Part shown: positions 35,714 through 44,827 of the stretch, piece after piece
How the letters are laid out: each line of letters begins with the position of its first letter
Numbering within the stretch: position 1 is the stretch's first letter
From: an uncultured Bacteroidales bacterium
GTDB lineage: Bacteria; Bacteroidota; Bacteroidia; Bacteroidales; CAIWKO01
Reading direction: 5' to 3'
NCBI GenBank assembly: GCA_903913285.1
Contig: CAIWKO010000032.1
Span: 19,476-83,475 of the forward strand
Length of the DNA stretch: 64,000 nt
Made by a program: the position numbers and the translations under genes
The notes under the pieces: generated by a model
Databases searched by the model: none
What the model saw: the letters and a program-made list of their open reading frames with translations, nothing else
Told to the model about the DNA's origin: nothing

Positions 35714-37448
35714 AAAGTTTTCTTTCCGCAATTTTTTTGTTCAATATTTCTGTCGATATTCCGTTTTCTTTTGCTTTTATCCAATATTCGACAGCCTGAT
35801 CAATATTATTAGTTTTATACATGATATCGCCACAATGATCAAGTATGCTTGAGTTTTTGCTTCCGTTGCCCGTCACAGCTTTTTCGATCCAGATCTTTGC
35901 ATTTGTAAAATCACTGCGTTTGTATAGCACCCAGGCATAAGTATCTTCATAATTATTATTATCGGGTTGGAGACGAACCAATTTTTGAGCTAATTCAAGA
36001 GCACGGTCGAGATTGGTGTTTTGCAAGGCCAGATAATATGCATAATTATTAATAATATGATCATCGTTTGGATTAATGGCTAATGCTTTTTCGTAATCTT
36101 CGAAAGCAAGGTCAAAGTTTTTGTTTTGAATATAGCAATCGCCCAGATTGGAATAGAAGAAGAACAGGTTTTTATCTTTAGAAGTTAAATAGTTTTTTCC
36201 GGTTGTTAAAGCAGCAATGGCTTTGTTGTAATCTTTCTGATTTATTTCGGCGATGCCGTAATATAAATAAGGCTCGGCTTGTTCGGGAAACAAATCCATA
36301 GTTTTTTTGCTATCTGATAACAAGGCAGGAATATCCTGCAGATCATAATCGATCAGAATAATTTGCTCCCAGATTGCAAATTTACTACTATCCAATCCGT
36401 TCACTTTTCTGAATGCATCTCTGGCAACACTCTTTTTGTTCTGTTCCAAAAGTATGTCGCCATAAATAGAATAAGCTTTAGCTTCTTCGGGAGAGGAATC
36501 AACAAAGATTTCTGCCAAAGGAATCAATGCATCATAATACTCGCCTTTTTTATCTCGGGAATCCAATATTGATAATAATACCTTCACTTTGGTATCCACA
36601 TCAAGATCTTTATTTGCGAAGGCACTTTTAAGTTCCTCAATGGCTCTCGATTCCTGATGCTGAATACGATAATAATCCGCTAATGAAAGATGCACAAAAC
36701 CGTCGTTAGGATCTATCTTTAAAATCTGTTGATAAAGGTCGAAAGCTTTTTGAGGCATATTCATCGACAAATAAATGTCAGCAAGCACACCATAATATTG
36801 TGTTTCGTCAGGGAATTCTTTAATAAGAGCTTCAACCACTTCGATAGCTTTATCGGTTTTTCCGATCTGCAAATACAATTTTTCTTTCTGTATTGAAACT
36901 TCAGGATGCAAACCTTGTTTTTTCTCGTAGGCATCGTAGGTTTTTATAGCATCGTAATATTTTTTGTTGGAAATATACATATCGGCCAAATCGAGGTAAT
37001 ATTCCGCATGTTCGGGTTTTTTATCAATAAGAGTTTTGTAGGTTTTTTCGGCATTCGAAAAATCTTTCAACGAAATATAAATTTCTGATAATAACAGTAA
37101 GTACCATTCATTGTTCGGACTTTTTTTTACCGCACCCTGAGCCAAAGGTAATGCTTCGTTGTATTTTTTTTGTCCATAGAGCAAACACGACATCTCGTAA
37201 AGAGCGCCATCGTTATCGGGGTTTTGTTTAATACATTGTGCCAGCAATCCAATAGCTTTATCTTCGTTGCCGGAATACTTCTCGCGAATTCCATCGAGAA
37301 AAAGAGCCGTATTTTGAAGATGTTCTTCCTGAGTAAGTTTCTTCGAAGTCGTTTTCGAACTATTGCTCAGTTGAGTTTTGGATGTTTTACAAGCACCGGC
37401 TAATACCAGCAAAAGTATGATGAAAAGTAAAAATAAAATTTTCTTCAT
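35706..37448 (-). CDS. tetratricopeptide-repeat lipoprotein
   Basis: A 580-residue protein with lipoprotein signal (lipobox LVLAGAC) and about a dozen TPR units across residues 45-560 (for example YNEALPLAQGAVKKSPNNEW, AEKTYKTLIDKKPEHAEYYL, AFEDYEKALAINPNDDHIIN). It is a periplasmic or outer-membrane scaffold for protein complexes. It overlaps the DUF4292 gene and follows the nucleotidyltransferase by 15 bp, giving a three-gene operon that I have seen as a recurring neighbourhood in Bacteroidetes, next to the EnvC-like gene that here is divergent. Confidence 0.88.
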   Translation of the reverse strand: MKKILFLLFIILLLVLAGACKTSKTQLSNSSKTTSKKLTQEEHLQNTALFLDGIREKYSGNEDKAIGLLAQCIKQNPDNDGALYEMSCLLYGQKKYNEALPLAQGAVKKSPNNEWYLLLLSEIYISLKDFSNAEKTYKTLIDKKPEHAEYYLDLADMYISNKKYYDAIKTYDAYEKKQGLHPEVSIQKEKLYLQIGKTDKAIEVVEALIKEFPDETQYYGVLADIYLSMNMPQKAFDLYQQILKIDPNDGFVHLSLADYYRIQHQESRAIEELKSAFANKDLDVDTKVKVLLSILDSRDKKGEYYDALIPLAEIFVDSSPEEAKAYSIYGDILLEQNKKSVARDAFRKVNGLDSSKFAIWEQIILIDYDLQDIPALLSDSKKTMDLFPEQAEPYLYYGIAEINQKDYNKAIAALTTGKNYLTSKDKNLFFFYSNLGDCYIQNKNFDLAFEDYEKALAINPNDDHIINNYAYYLALQNTNLDRALELAQKLVRLQPDNNNYEDTYAWVLYKRSDFTNAKIWIEKAVTGNGSKNSSILDHCGDIMYKTNNIDQAVEYWIKAKENGISTEILNKKIAERKLYE

Positions 37449-37463
37449 TTGATCTTATTTAAC

Positions 37464-38465
37464 CTAACACAAGGTGGTATAATCGCCGATACTTAACTCG
37501 AAGAACTTTCCTTTATATTCCACATGACTCCCTATCATAGAATTATCGAGGTTAGCATCGTTTATAAGCGAATCGTCCTGTATGATGCTGTTTGTTATTA
37601 TAGAATTATGAATGTGCGTGTTTTTTCCTACCGAAACATGCGGCCCGATAACCGCATCTTCGATAACCGCATTATCGCCAATATAACAGGGAGGTTTAAC
37701 AATAGAATTTTTTATAACAGCCCTGGCAGATATCAGTTCTGTATCCTTCAGCAATTCCAGAACGCGCTGGTTGGTATGCACTGTAGCATCTTTATTTCCG
37801 CAGTCCAACCACTCTTCAACCTGTTGTGTAAAAAACCCAATATTTTTATTCATCATGTTTTCGAGGGCATCGGTAAGCTGAAATTCTCCAGATTTCATTT
37901 GACAATTATCCACTAAAAACTGCAGTTCACTTCGCAAATTAGCTCCGTCCTTAAAATAGTAAATACCGATAATGGCATCGTTAGAAACAAATTCTGCAGG
38001 CTTTTCAACAAAGCGGGTTATTTTATGGTTTCCATCGCTTGTGACTACACCAAATGATGAGGGATCTTCAACCTTTGAAGTCCAGATAATACCATCTTTT
38101 TGTGTATCAATTTTAAAATTTGCCTTAAATAGCGTATCAGCAAAAGCCACTATAACATTACTATCGAGTGATTCCTTGGCACATAAAATAGCATGAGCCG
38201 TTCCTAATGCCTGATGCTGATAGCAGATAGTTCCTTTTATTCCTAAGTTATGGCTAATTTCTAAAAGTTTTTTCTCAGTTTCTTCTCCGAAATTCCCTGT
38301 AACAAAAGCAATCTCTTCGGGAAGCGTATCAAATGATTTTATCAAACTTTCGACAAGATGCTGAACTATGGGCTTTCCCGCCACGGGTATCAGGGGTTTT
38401 GGAATGGTGAGGGTGTGGGGCCGCATCCGTTTTCCGATTCCTGCCATTGGAATAATTATTTTCAT
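37464..38465 (-). CDS. sugar-1-phosphate nucleotidyltransferase
   Basis: A 333-residue enzyme with an N-terminal nucleotidyl-transferase domain (IIIPMAGIGKRMRPHTLTIP, KPLIPVAGKP, with the invariant G-x-G-x-R and lysine) and a C-terminal left-handed beta-helix (residues about 245-320, for example VIEDAVIGPHVSVGKNTHIH). It activates a sugar-1-phosphate with UTP or dTTP. By sequence it is close to glucose-1-phosphate thymidylyl/uridylyltransferases; a link to the rfbB product at 3.4 kb is possible but unproven. Confidence 0.88.
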   Translation of the reverse strand: MKIIIPMAGIGKRMRPHTLTIPKPLIPVAGKPIVQHLVESLIKSFDTLPEEIAFVTGNFGEETEKKLLEISHNLGIKGTICYQHQALGTAHAILCAKESLDSNVIVAFADTLFKANFKIDTQKDGIIWTSKVEDPSSFGVVTSDGNHKITRFVEKPAEFVSNDAIIGIYYFKDGANLRSELQFLVDNCQMKSGEFQLTDALENMMNKNIGFFTQQVEEWLDCGNKDATVHTNQRVLELLKDTELISARAVIKNSIVKPPCYIGDNAVIEDAVIGPHVSVGKNTHIHNSIITNSIIQDDSLINDANLDNSMIGSHVEYKGKFFELSIGDYTTLC

Positions 38466-38502
38466 CTTCTATTGTTTTAACAGAGCGCTAATTTTCAACC
38501 TG

Positions 38503-38510
38503 CAAAAGTA
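38503..38510 (-). promoter_or_regulatory. -7 promoter box of nucleotidyltransferase operon
   Basis: TACTTTTG on the minus strand matches TAnnTTTG, 37 bp before the ATG at 38465. Confidence 0.45.
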
Positions 38511-38680
38511 ATCATAATTACAATTGATTTTGGTATGCTTTCGAACTTATAATTATAACAATCCTTTTCAGAAAAAATTGCTCAAAGCTTATTTCAACAT
38601 TGCTTTGTTTGTAGATTTATTTCAATTTAAAAAGGCGGAGAAGTTAATTTCGTTATTTTTACTGAAAATTTATTTCTCAC

Positions 38681-39934
38681 ATGAACAAAATAAACACTGT
38701 CAAAAGCTTCGTCGTGTTCGGATGCTTTTTTGGTATAATTGTTTTCATGTGTTTTTATCCTTTTGCTCAAAGCCAGCAAACCAAAGACAAACTGCTGGAC
38801 AAGAAAAAAAAGATCGAAGAGGAGATTACTTATTACAAGAAACTTATCGACGAAACAAAAAAAACAAAAAACCTTTCGATAGGTCAGGTCGAACTTTTGA
38901 AAAACCAAATTATTCAACGCGAAAACCTCATTGATGAGATCAACGGAGAAATGCTTTCGCTGGAATACACCATCAGCGATAATATGCAAAAAGTGCAACG
39001 GTCAAAAGAACAACTACAAGCCATTAAAGACAGTTATGCAAAAATAATATACAATGCTTACAAAAACCGCAGTGCTGTTGACAGACTGATGTTTATTTTT
39101 GCTGCTAAAAATTTTAATCAAGCGTATCAGCGGCTGAAATATTTACAACTTTACAACGAATATCTGCACCGACAGGTTGACCTGATTTTAAATACAACGA
39201 ACCAAATCATAGAAAAAAACAAAGAGCTTGAATCGCAAAAAAATTCTAAAAAGGAGCTCCTAATGAATAGCGAAGAAGAAAAAAAACAACTTGCCCTTGA
39301 GAAAGAAAAAAAAGATGCAGATGTAAGCAAGCTGAAACAAACCGAAAACGACCTGCGCAAAAAACTTAAACAAAAAGAAGAGCAGGCGCGCGTGTTGCGC
39401 AATAAAATAGAGTCGGTTATCAACTACGAAATCACGAAATCTGCTCATAAAAGTAATGTTACTGTCACCACTACCACAACGGTTAAAAATGTATTGACAC
39501 CTGAAGAAAAAGTTGTTTCGGATAATTTTTCGGCCAATAAAGGAAAATTGCCCTGGCCTGTTGAACGAGGAGTTATTACCGGCACTTTCGGCGAACATCC
39601 ACACCCAGTGCTTGAAGGTATTAAAGTTAAAAACAACGGCATCGACATTTCAACAACAGCAGGTGCATCAGTACGGTCGGTGCTCAGCGGTGTCGTTTCG
39701 AGCATCATTACCATCACCAATAACAACAAAGCAATTATTATCAGGCATGGAGAATATTTCACCGTTTATTCCAACCTTCAATCTGTTTCAGTAAAAAAAG
39801 ACCAGCAGGTTACTACTAAACAAACCATTGGAGTGGCTTCTACCAATTCCGATGACGGCAAAACCGAAATGCATTTCGAAGTTTGGCAGGGAAAGATTAT
39901 CTGCAATCCTGCAGAATGGTTGGCAAAGAAATAA
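38681..39934 (+). CDS. EnvC-like murein hydrolase activator
   Basis: A 417-residue periplasmic protein with signal anchor (residues 8-28), a long coiled coil (about 30-260) and a C-terminal LytM/M23 domain (about 295-415). The LytM zinc ligands are degraded: the usual H-x3-D site reads NNGIDIS and the H-x-H site reads YSNLQS, so it should not cleave peptidoglycan itself. This is the state of EnvC and NlpD, which instead activate cell-wall amidases during division. Divergent from the TPR/DUF4292 operon. Confidence 0.9.
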   Translation: MNKINTVKSFVVFGCFFGIIVFMCFYPFAQSQQTKDKLLDKKKKIEEEITYYKKLIDETKKTKNLSIGQVELLKNQIIQRENLIDEINGEMLSLEYTISDNMQKVQRSKEQLQAIKDSYAKIIYNAYKNRSAVDRLMFIFAAKNFNQAYQRLKYLQLYNEYLHRQVDLILNTTNQIIEKNKELESQKNSKKELLMNSEEEKKQLALEKEKKDADVSKLKQTENDLRKKLKQKEEQARVLRNKIESVINYEITKSAHKSNVTVTTTTTVKNVLTPEEKVVSDNFSANKGKLPWPVERGVITGTFGEHPHPVLEGIKVKNNGIDISTTAGASVRSVLSGVVSSIITITNNNKAIIIRHGEYFTVYSNLQSVSVKKDQQVTTKQTIGVASTNSDDGKTEMHFEVWQGKIICNPAEWLAKK

Positions 39935-40071
39935 TACTCCTGATTTTTAAATCCTCCATTACTTTTTTATTAAAATTTTTTTACGATTTTATTTCTTCAT
40001 AACAAAATTAGTTCTATCTTCACATTTGATTATTCCTAATCCTAAATTGTTTAACCAAAAAACAAATTTAA

Positions 40072-40329
40072 ATGGAACAAGATCTTACAGATTTAGAAAT
40101 TGCAAAAATATGCAGCTATATGCGCATAATAGATTTAATGCAGAAGAACCGCGAAAACCTTACTAAAAATCCAAAACTAAAAGAAGAATACGAAAAACTT
40201 TGTTTACAAGTGAATACAATTATGGAAAGTCTATCGGACACACAACGCGATAAACTTCTTGATGTTCATAAAACAGAAGCTGAAAAGATTGCAAAAAAAC
40301 TGGAAGATAAATTTCGAAGTAAAAAGTAA
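40072..40329 (+). CDS. small helical protein, unknown
   Basis: An 85-residue charged protein, predicted helical throughout and rich in Lys and Glu (EEYEKLCLQVN, KTEAEKIAKKLEDK), without signal peptide or membrane segment. It has a clean ATG after an AT-rich leader and ends 12 bp before the convergent sulfatase stop. I do not recognise it. Confidence 0.7.
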   Translation: MEQDLTDLEIAKICSYMRIIDLMQKNRENLTKNPKLKEEYEKLCLQVNTIMESLSDTQRDKLLDVHKTEAEKIAKKLEDKFRSKK

Positions 40330-40341
40330 TTTCCTACTTAC

Positions 40342-42351
40342 TTATTTTAATGAATCCGGAATAATTCTATTATTTTTACAAACATAACTATTCACATTCA
40401 AGAAATTCTGAAACTTTTGTATAGACGACTGAAGCTGGGGACCATTCTCTGTTTTCTCGATATCCAGATTTTCGTTGATGATATATAATTCGTTATTGGA
40501 CAAAAAATAGGCGCCGTCGAGGTAGTCGACCAGTTCGTTTTTATTTCGCATAAGAGGATACGAACGGTTTTTGTTGAAACCATCGGAAATATCGAGGCCT
40601 TTTCCCAACCAGGCAACATAGTAAGGAATTTTAATTCCATAACTTTTATTGAGATAGGCTAAAAACGAAGGAGTGATATCGAAATGAGTTGAAATGGAAT
40701 AGAACTTTTGTGCTTTTTTGAGCAGAGGCGAATAGATAATCAAAGGAACACGAAAACGGTCAATCTGTGTTGACAGTGGTATTTCGGGCATTCTATGATC
40801 GCCAGTAATAATAAATATGGTGTTCTTGAAATCGGCTCTTTTTGAATACTCACTTATATAATATCTAAGAGCATCATCAAAATACAACATGGTTTCGTAG
40901 TTATTATGGAAGCTCCTATGGTCTTCCTTCTGATTATCCATGAAATTTAAATCCGTCATTCTCTGTTCAAACCTTTTGTTATAATAATCCTGATTGGGAA
41001 CGCGAAACGGATCGTGCATGGCGGTTGTAATAATAATATCTAACCGGGGTTTACTTCCGTCATTCTTCATCACTTCGAGATTTTTTCTGAATATATCTTT
41101 ATCTCCAAACCCCCAGGTATAGTTTTTATCGTTTTTAGGCAGTTTTGAATATCCCGGGCCGAAATTATCATCTTCCCATATCTTATCAATATGTTGTCTT
41201 TCGAGAAAAATATCCATAAGATCGAAGTGAACTTCACCTCCAAACGTAAAGCGGGTTTGATAGCCGTTGTTCTTTAATATTTTTAACATTGTTTGATGGT
41301 CGGGCATTTTAGTTCCTAACTCGAGAAATCCCTGATCGGAAAAAGGCAGAGATCCAAATACTGAAGGAAGCACGGCAAATGTTCTGCCTCCAGCGCTCAA
41401 AAAATTCTGCCAGTACAGGCTGTGTTCACCCAATGAATCGAGATAAGGCGTAAAACTTCCCAGATATGCGTTCGGTCCGCTATAAGCCCTGCCCAAACTT
41501 TCAACAATAATAAATACGAGATTTGGCGGAGTGTCTGCTTTATTAAAGAATTCGCTTAACACATCGGGAGTGTTTTCTTTATGTAATAATGGGTAATCTT
41601 TCGAAACATATTCAAAGTCTTTTTGTACCTCGGCCATTTTTATGCTGTTAACATCGTTAACGGCCTTCACGTCATTTCGTTTATGATTGTATATATTCGT
41701 ATAGAAGTACTGCGATTTGTTTACGGTTAGATAATAATTAAACAAATTCGAAAAATTAGAAGCCTGAGGGTTAAACAAAAAACCAAACAAACCGAAAACA
41801 CCCACAAGAGAGATTATGACGAATGTGAACGTTCGTTTAAAATTTTTCCTGATTATGATAACCGAAAGAAAAATGAACAACAAAACTATGATGGCCAAAA
41901 TAAAATAGGTGGTGAAGTTCGATCCGCCTGAAGCATGTATAGTGGTCGACATTTCGTCGGTAGAATATCCAAAAAGATCATTCCCTAGCGGGACTAAAGC
42001 AAATTTGAAATAGGAAATGAAAAGCAGGTTTGCAATTACCAAAAACAGCGACATCAAAAAGTAGCCAATCAATGCAAGTTTTTTACTGATAATATACAAC
42101 AATAGAAAAATAACAAAAACAGGCAGTAAAATTTGGAAGGCAAAGATTATATCGAACAATATCCCCAATATCTGCAGTCCCAAATTTGAACCCACAAAAT
42201 TGTGTGCAAACCCTATTATGGCTATTTCATATAACCGTGAAACAATAAAAATAACAACAAAAATTATACTCAACTTCGCAAAATCAGAAACAGCGTTAAA
42301 GGCCTTGGCTCTCAAACTAAGTTTTTCAGGTAGTGTTGATTCTTTTTCCAT
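40342..42351 (-). CDS. LTA synthase-like membrane sulfatase/phosphotransferase
   Basis: A 669-residue protein with five N-terminal membrane segments (residues 20-200) and an extracytoplasmic sulfatase-fold domain (about 275-600). Alkaline-phosphatase-superfamily motifs are FIIVESLGRAYSGPNAYLGS (metal-bound Glu and nucleophile region) and FIITGDHRMPE. The family includes lipoteichoic acid synthase and phosphoglycerol transferases; in Gram-negatives such enzymes modify glycans or lipids with phosphoglycerol or phosphoethanolamine. The exact substrate cannot be stated. It appears monocistronic. Confidence 0.88.
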   Translation of the reverse strand: MEKESTLPEKLSLRAKAFNAVSDFAKLSIIFVVIFIVSRLYEIAIIGFAHNFVGSNLGLQILGILFDIIFAFQILLPVFVIFLLLYIISKKLALIGYFLMSLFLVIANLLFISYFKFALVPLGNDLFGYSTDEMSTTIHASGGSNFTTYFILAIIVLLFIFLSVIIIRKNFKRTFTFVIISLVGVFGLFGFLFNPQASNFSNLFNYYLTVNKSQYFYTNIYNHKRNDVKAVNDVNSIKMAEVQKDFEYVSKDYPLLHKENTPDVLSEFFNKADTPPNLVFIIVESLGRAYSGPNAYLGSFTPYLDSLGEHSLYWQNFLSAGGRTFAVLPSVFGSLPFSDQGFLELGTKMPDHQTMLKILKNNGYQTRFTFGGEVHFDLMDIFLERQHIDKIWEDDNFGPGYSKLPKNDKNYTWGFGDKDIFRKNLEVMKNDGSKPRLDIIITTAMHDPFRVPNQDYYNKRFEQRMTDLNFMDNQKEDHRSFHNNYETMLYFDDALRYYISEYSKRADFKNTIFIITGDHRMPEIPLSTQIDRFRVPLIIYSPLLKKAQKFYSISTHFDITPSFLAYLNKSYGIKIPYYVAWLGKGLDISDGFNKNRSYPLMRNKNELVDYLDGAYFLSNNELYIINENLDIEKTENGPQLQSSIQKFQNFLNVNSYVCKNNRIIPDSLK

Positions 42352-42466
42352 AATTATTGGTTTGTTTTTTATAGTAATATTCTGCAGAAAATTTTCTAAT
42401 AGTCCTTATCAATTCTAGAAACTAACAAAGAAATTGCAGCTTTAGTATTTAACCATTAATTCATTA

Positions 42467-43867
42467 TTAAAAATATCTTAGAATCCCAACTTCAAAGATA
42501 TAGGCATTCCTATAAATTCCAGGATACCATTCTTCATACATATATGAGAAATTTGCATTAAAAATCCAAAAAGTCCTAAATGGGAAATTATATTCAGCTT
42601 TTGCTTTTATAGCAAATAAATTGGTACTATAATCAATTTCATCAGGCGACCTGCCGAAATTTATCCCGAGCCCTACATAATGTTTAGGATTATGAAAATA
42701 ACGTCTTGCCTGGATTACTTCGGTAAAAGCTGTTCCAATACTACTAGGTGTGATAAAAGATCGTGCCGAAATCCAATATTGCCGGATATATTTCCCGACA
42801 TAAAAGGTAAGAATTGTTGCGTCGGAAGCAAATTTTAAATATCGGAATCCTGCCGAGACTTCAAAAGCCTTAGGGAGTATATAATAATATTCTAACCCAA
42901 CCCGGAATTTAGCAAAAAGAATGGCAGAATCTGAAAAACCGATATTAAAATATCCGTATGATTTTTTTGATATATGCGGATATGCATCCACCTCGACTTG
43001 AAAGCTCTTATGGCCGAACCTTTCGGCAACATTAAATCTTCCGATCAAGCTACCATATTTTGTTAGTCTGCAATATTCTAAATACGCTAAATGGCGAGGT
43101 GCAAAATGTCCATAAACAGTTAAATTATAATTAATACCAATATAATTTTTTGCCTTTTCAAGCCTCAATTCATCCTTCAGATCTTTTGCTTTCTGATTAT
43201 CTTTATCCATTGAAAGAATGCTGTCTAATTCAGTAATAGCATCATTGTTCTTTTTCATATCAATTAATGCATTTACTTTCAGAAACATTACTTCTTCATC
43301 TTTGGGCTTATATTTTAACCATTTGTTGCAAATAATATTTGCAGTATCGGGTTTCCCTCCCCAAAGGTTGTTTTTAATCGCCGCAACAGTTGTTTCCCGG
43401 TTTGTTGAATCCCTTTTAAGAATGGTTTTAAATTCGTCTCTTGCCTCATCGTAATGCTTATTCCAGGAGTATACCAACCCAAGTACCAACCTAACATCGT
43501 TATAATTTGGATAACCAATTAGAATATGTTTGCAGGTATTTATAGCACTATCGTATTCTTTGGCTTTCGCCCAATTTTGAGCAACTTTGAGCAATGAATC
43601 AGCGTTCCCCACCAGTTTTTCCAATGAATCAGAAATTTTTTTCGCCTTTGCCAACGAATCGGAATATTGTTTTGCTTTAATTAATGAATCGGGCTTTAAA
43701 TTAATTCGTACCAAGGAATCCAATTGATGTATTACTTTTAGTAATGAATCTGAATTTACTTTCACCTGCGAATAACTTTTCTCAGATAAAAAGAATAGAA
43801 GAATTATTCCTATAAAAAAGATGATGATTAAATTTTTCTTCTTCAATGTTAGTCTTTTATTTTTCAA
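42467..43867 (-). CDS. TPR and YaiO-like outer membrane barrel protein
   Basis: A 466-residue exported protein with signal peptide (13-33), a decapeptide-repeat coiled-coil segment at residues 40-99 (see repeat entry), TPR units (about 100-225, YDSAINTCKHILIGYPNYND, YDEARDEFKTILKRDSTNRE), and a C-terminal beta-barrel (about 235-466) resembling the YaiO outer membrane family (YYILPKAFEVSAGFRYLKF). YaiO-like proteins often neighbour glycosyltransferases, but here it stands alone. The barrel assignment is from the alternating aromatic pattern and recalled family motifs. Confidence 0.82.
   Translation of the reverse strand: MKNKRLTLKKKNLIIIFFIGIILLFFLSEKSYSQVKVNSDSLLKVIHQLDSLVRINLKPDSLIKAKQYSDSLAKAKKISDSLEKLVGNADSLLKVAQNWAKAKEYDSAINTCKHILIGYPNYNDVRLVLGLVYSWNKHYDEARDEFKTILKRDSTNRETTVAAIKNNLWGGKPDTANIICNKWLKYKPKDEEVMFLKVNALIDMKKNNDAITELDSILSMDKDNQKAKDLKDELRLEKAKNYIGINYNLTVYGHFAPRHLAYLEYCRLTKYGSLIGRFNVAERFGHKSFQVEVDAYPHISKKSYGYFNIGFSDSAILFAKFRVGLEYYYILPKAFEVSAGFRYLKFASDATILTFYVGKYIRQYWISARSFITPSSIGTAFTEVIQARRYFHNPKHYVGLGINFGRSPDEIDYSTNLFAIKAKAEYNFPFRTFWIFNANFSYMYEEWYPGIYRNAYIFEVGILRYF
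43571..43750 (-). repeat. six decapeptide repeats in the YaiO-like gene
   Basis: Residues 40-99 consist of six 10-residue units each beginning DSL (DSLLKVIHQL, DSLVRINLKP, DSLIKAKQYS, DSLAKAKKIS, DSLEKLVGNA, DSLLKVAQNW), a strict 30-bp period without indels. The unit is helical in character but 10 residues do not fit a heptad coiled coil. Confidence 0.85.
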
Positions 43868-44057
43868 TAATTAATTCAAATATACAATTTTTTATAAAAA
43901 TAATACATTTTTTTATTGAGTAACAAAATTAGTTAACAATTTTATAAAACAAAATGCCCGACCTAGAAAAATAATTGTCTTAAAATCCTTATTAATACTA
44001 TAAAAATAGTAAAATTAATATTCTGTCTAATTATAATGGCTGTTTTAGGAGAAAGGT

Positions 44058-44657
44058 TTATTTTCTCATCCTTTTGGTTTCTTTTAACCCAATATCTTCA
44101 GGAGCTAATACCAAAGAAGGTCCCCCTCCCAACATGGTTGAGTGCACTCCGCATCTGATATAATATGTTTTTCCGGGTTCAAGATTTACCGAAAGGGTTT
44201 CTTTCATATGTACTGTAGCATTAAATGTAACATTGCCGGCGTCTAATTTAGTGCTGAAATAGCTACCGTTCTTCATCTTTGCCAAATATTTTGTGTCGGC
44301 ATAAACATCGTAAACTGTCATAGAACCGGCAGGGCCAAAATTGGGGCGGTATATTATCACGGTTGCCTGTTCTGCGGGTTGATTACTGACATTGTTATCT
44401 ATATTTGAATTACTATTTCCTGCAGCATCAAAAACATCTTTGGTGCCATTTGCATATTTTATCATAAAGACTTCTGATTTCAATATTGAAAATAAAGGAC
44501 CGTCAGGATTATCCATTTTTTTATACTTAATTTCTCTGGCTCCCAACTCCTGTATTTTAGCATTTATTTCATCGCCGTTTTTCTTAATTATAAGATCTTG
44601 CGCTGACAGAACATTAAATATCAGGACCGTGAGTACAAATAGAACTATTTTTTTCAT
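44058..44657 (-). CDS. exported DUF2846-like protein (paralog A)
   Basis: About 199 residues: signal peptide (before QDLIIKKNG), a conserved N-terminal part (NGDEINAKIQELGAREIKYK, FSILKSEVFMIKYANGTKDV), and a C-terminal domain resembling DUF2846 (VIIYRPNFGPAG, KMKNGSYFSTKLDAGNVTF). The protein at 52441-53058 is a close paralog with the same plan. The ATG at 44657 is chosen because it opens directly into the signal peptide. Role unknown; probably a periplasmic or surface protein. Confidence 0.82.
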   Translation of the reverse strand: MKKIVLFVLTVLIFNVLSAQDLIIKKNGDEINAKIQELGAREIKYKKMDNPDGPLFSILKSEVFMIKYANGTKDVFDAAGNSNSNIDNNVSNQPAEQATVIIYRPNFGPAGSMTVYDVYADTKYLAKMKNGSYFSTKLDAGNVTFNATVHMKETLSVNLEPGKTYYIRCGVHSTMLGGGPSLVLAPEDIGLKETKRMRK

Positions 44658-44827
44658 AAGATTAAGTTTTAAATAAATTCTCTGTTGCAGTTTGTGGTTT
44701 TCTTTCAAATAACAAAAATCGTTATACAAACATTTTATAAATCTACAATAAATTACTCGATAGCAGAGTAAAGTTAGGAAAAAACATTATGACGCTTAAG
44801 CCTTTTTGATATTTTTTCATGCAGATA

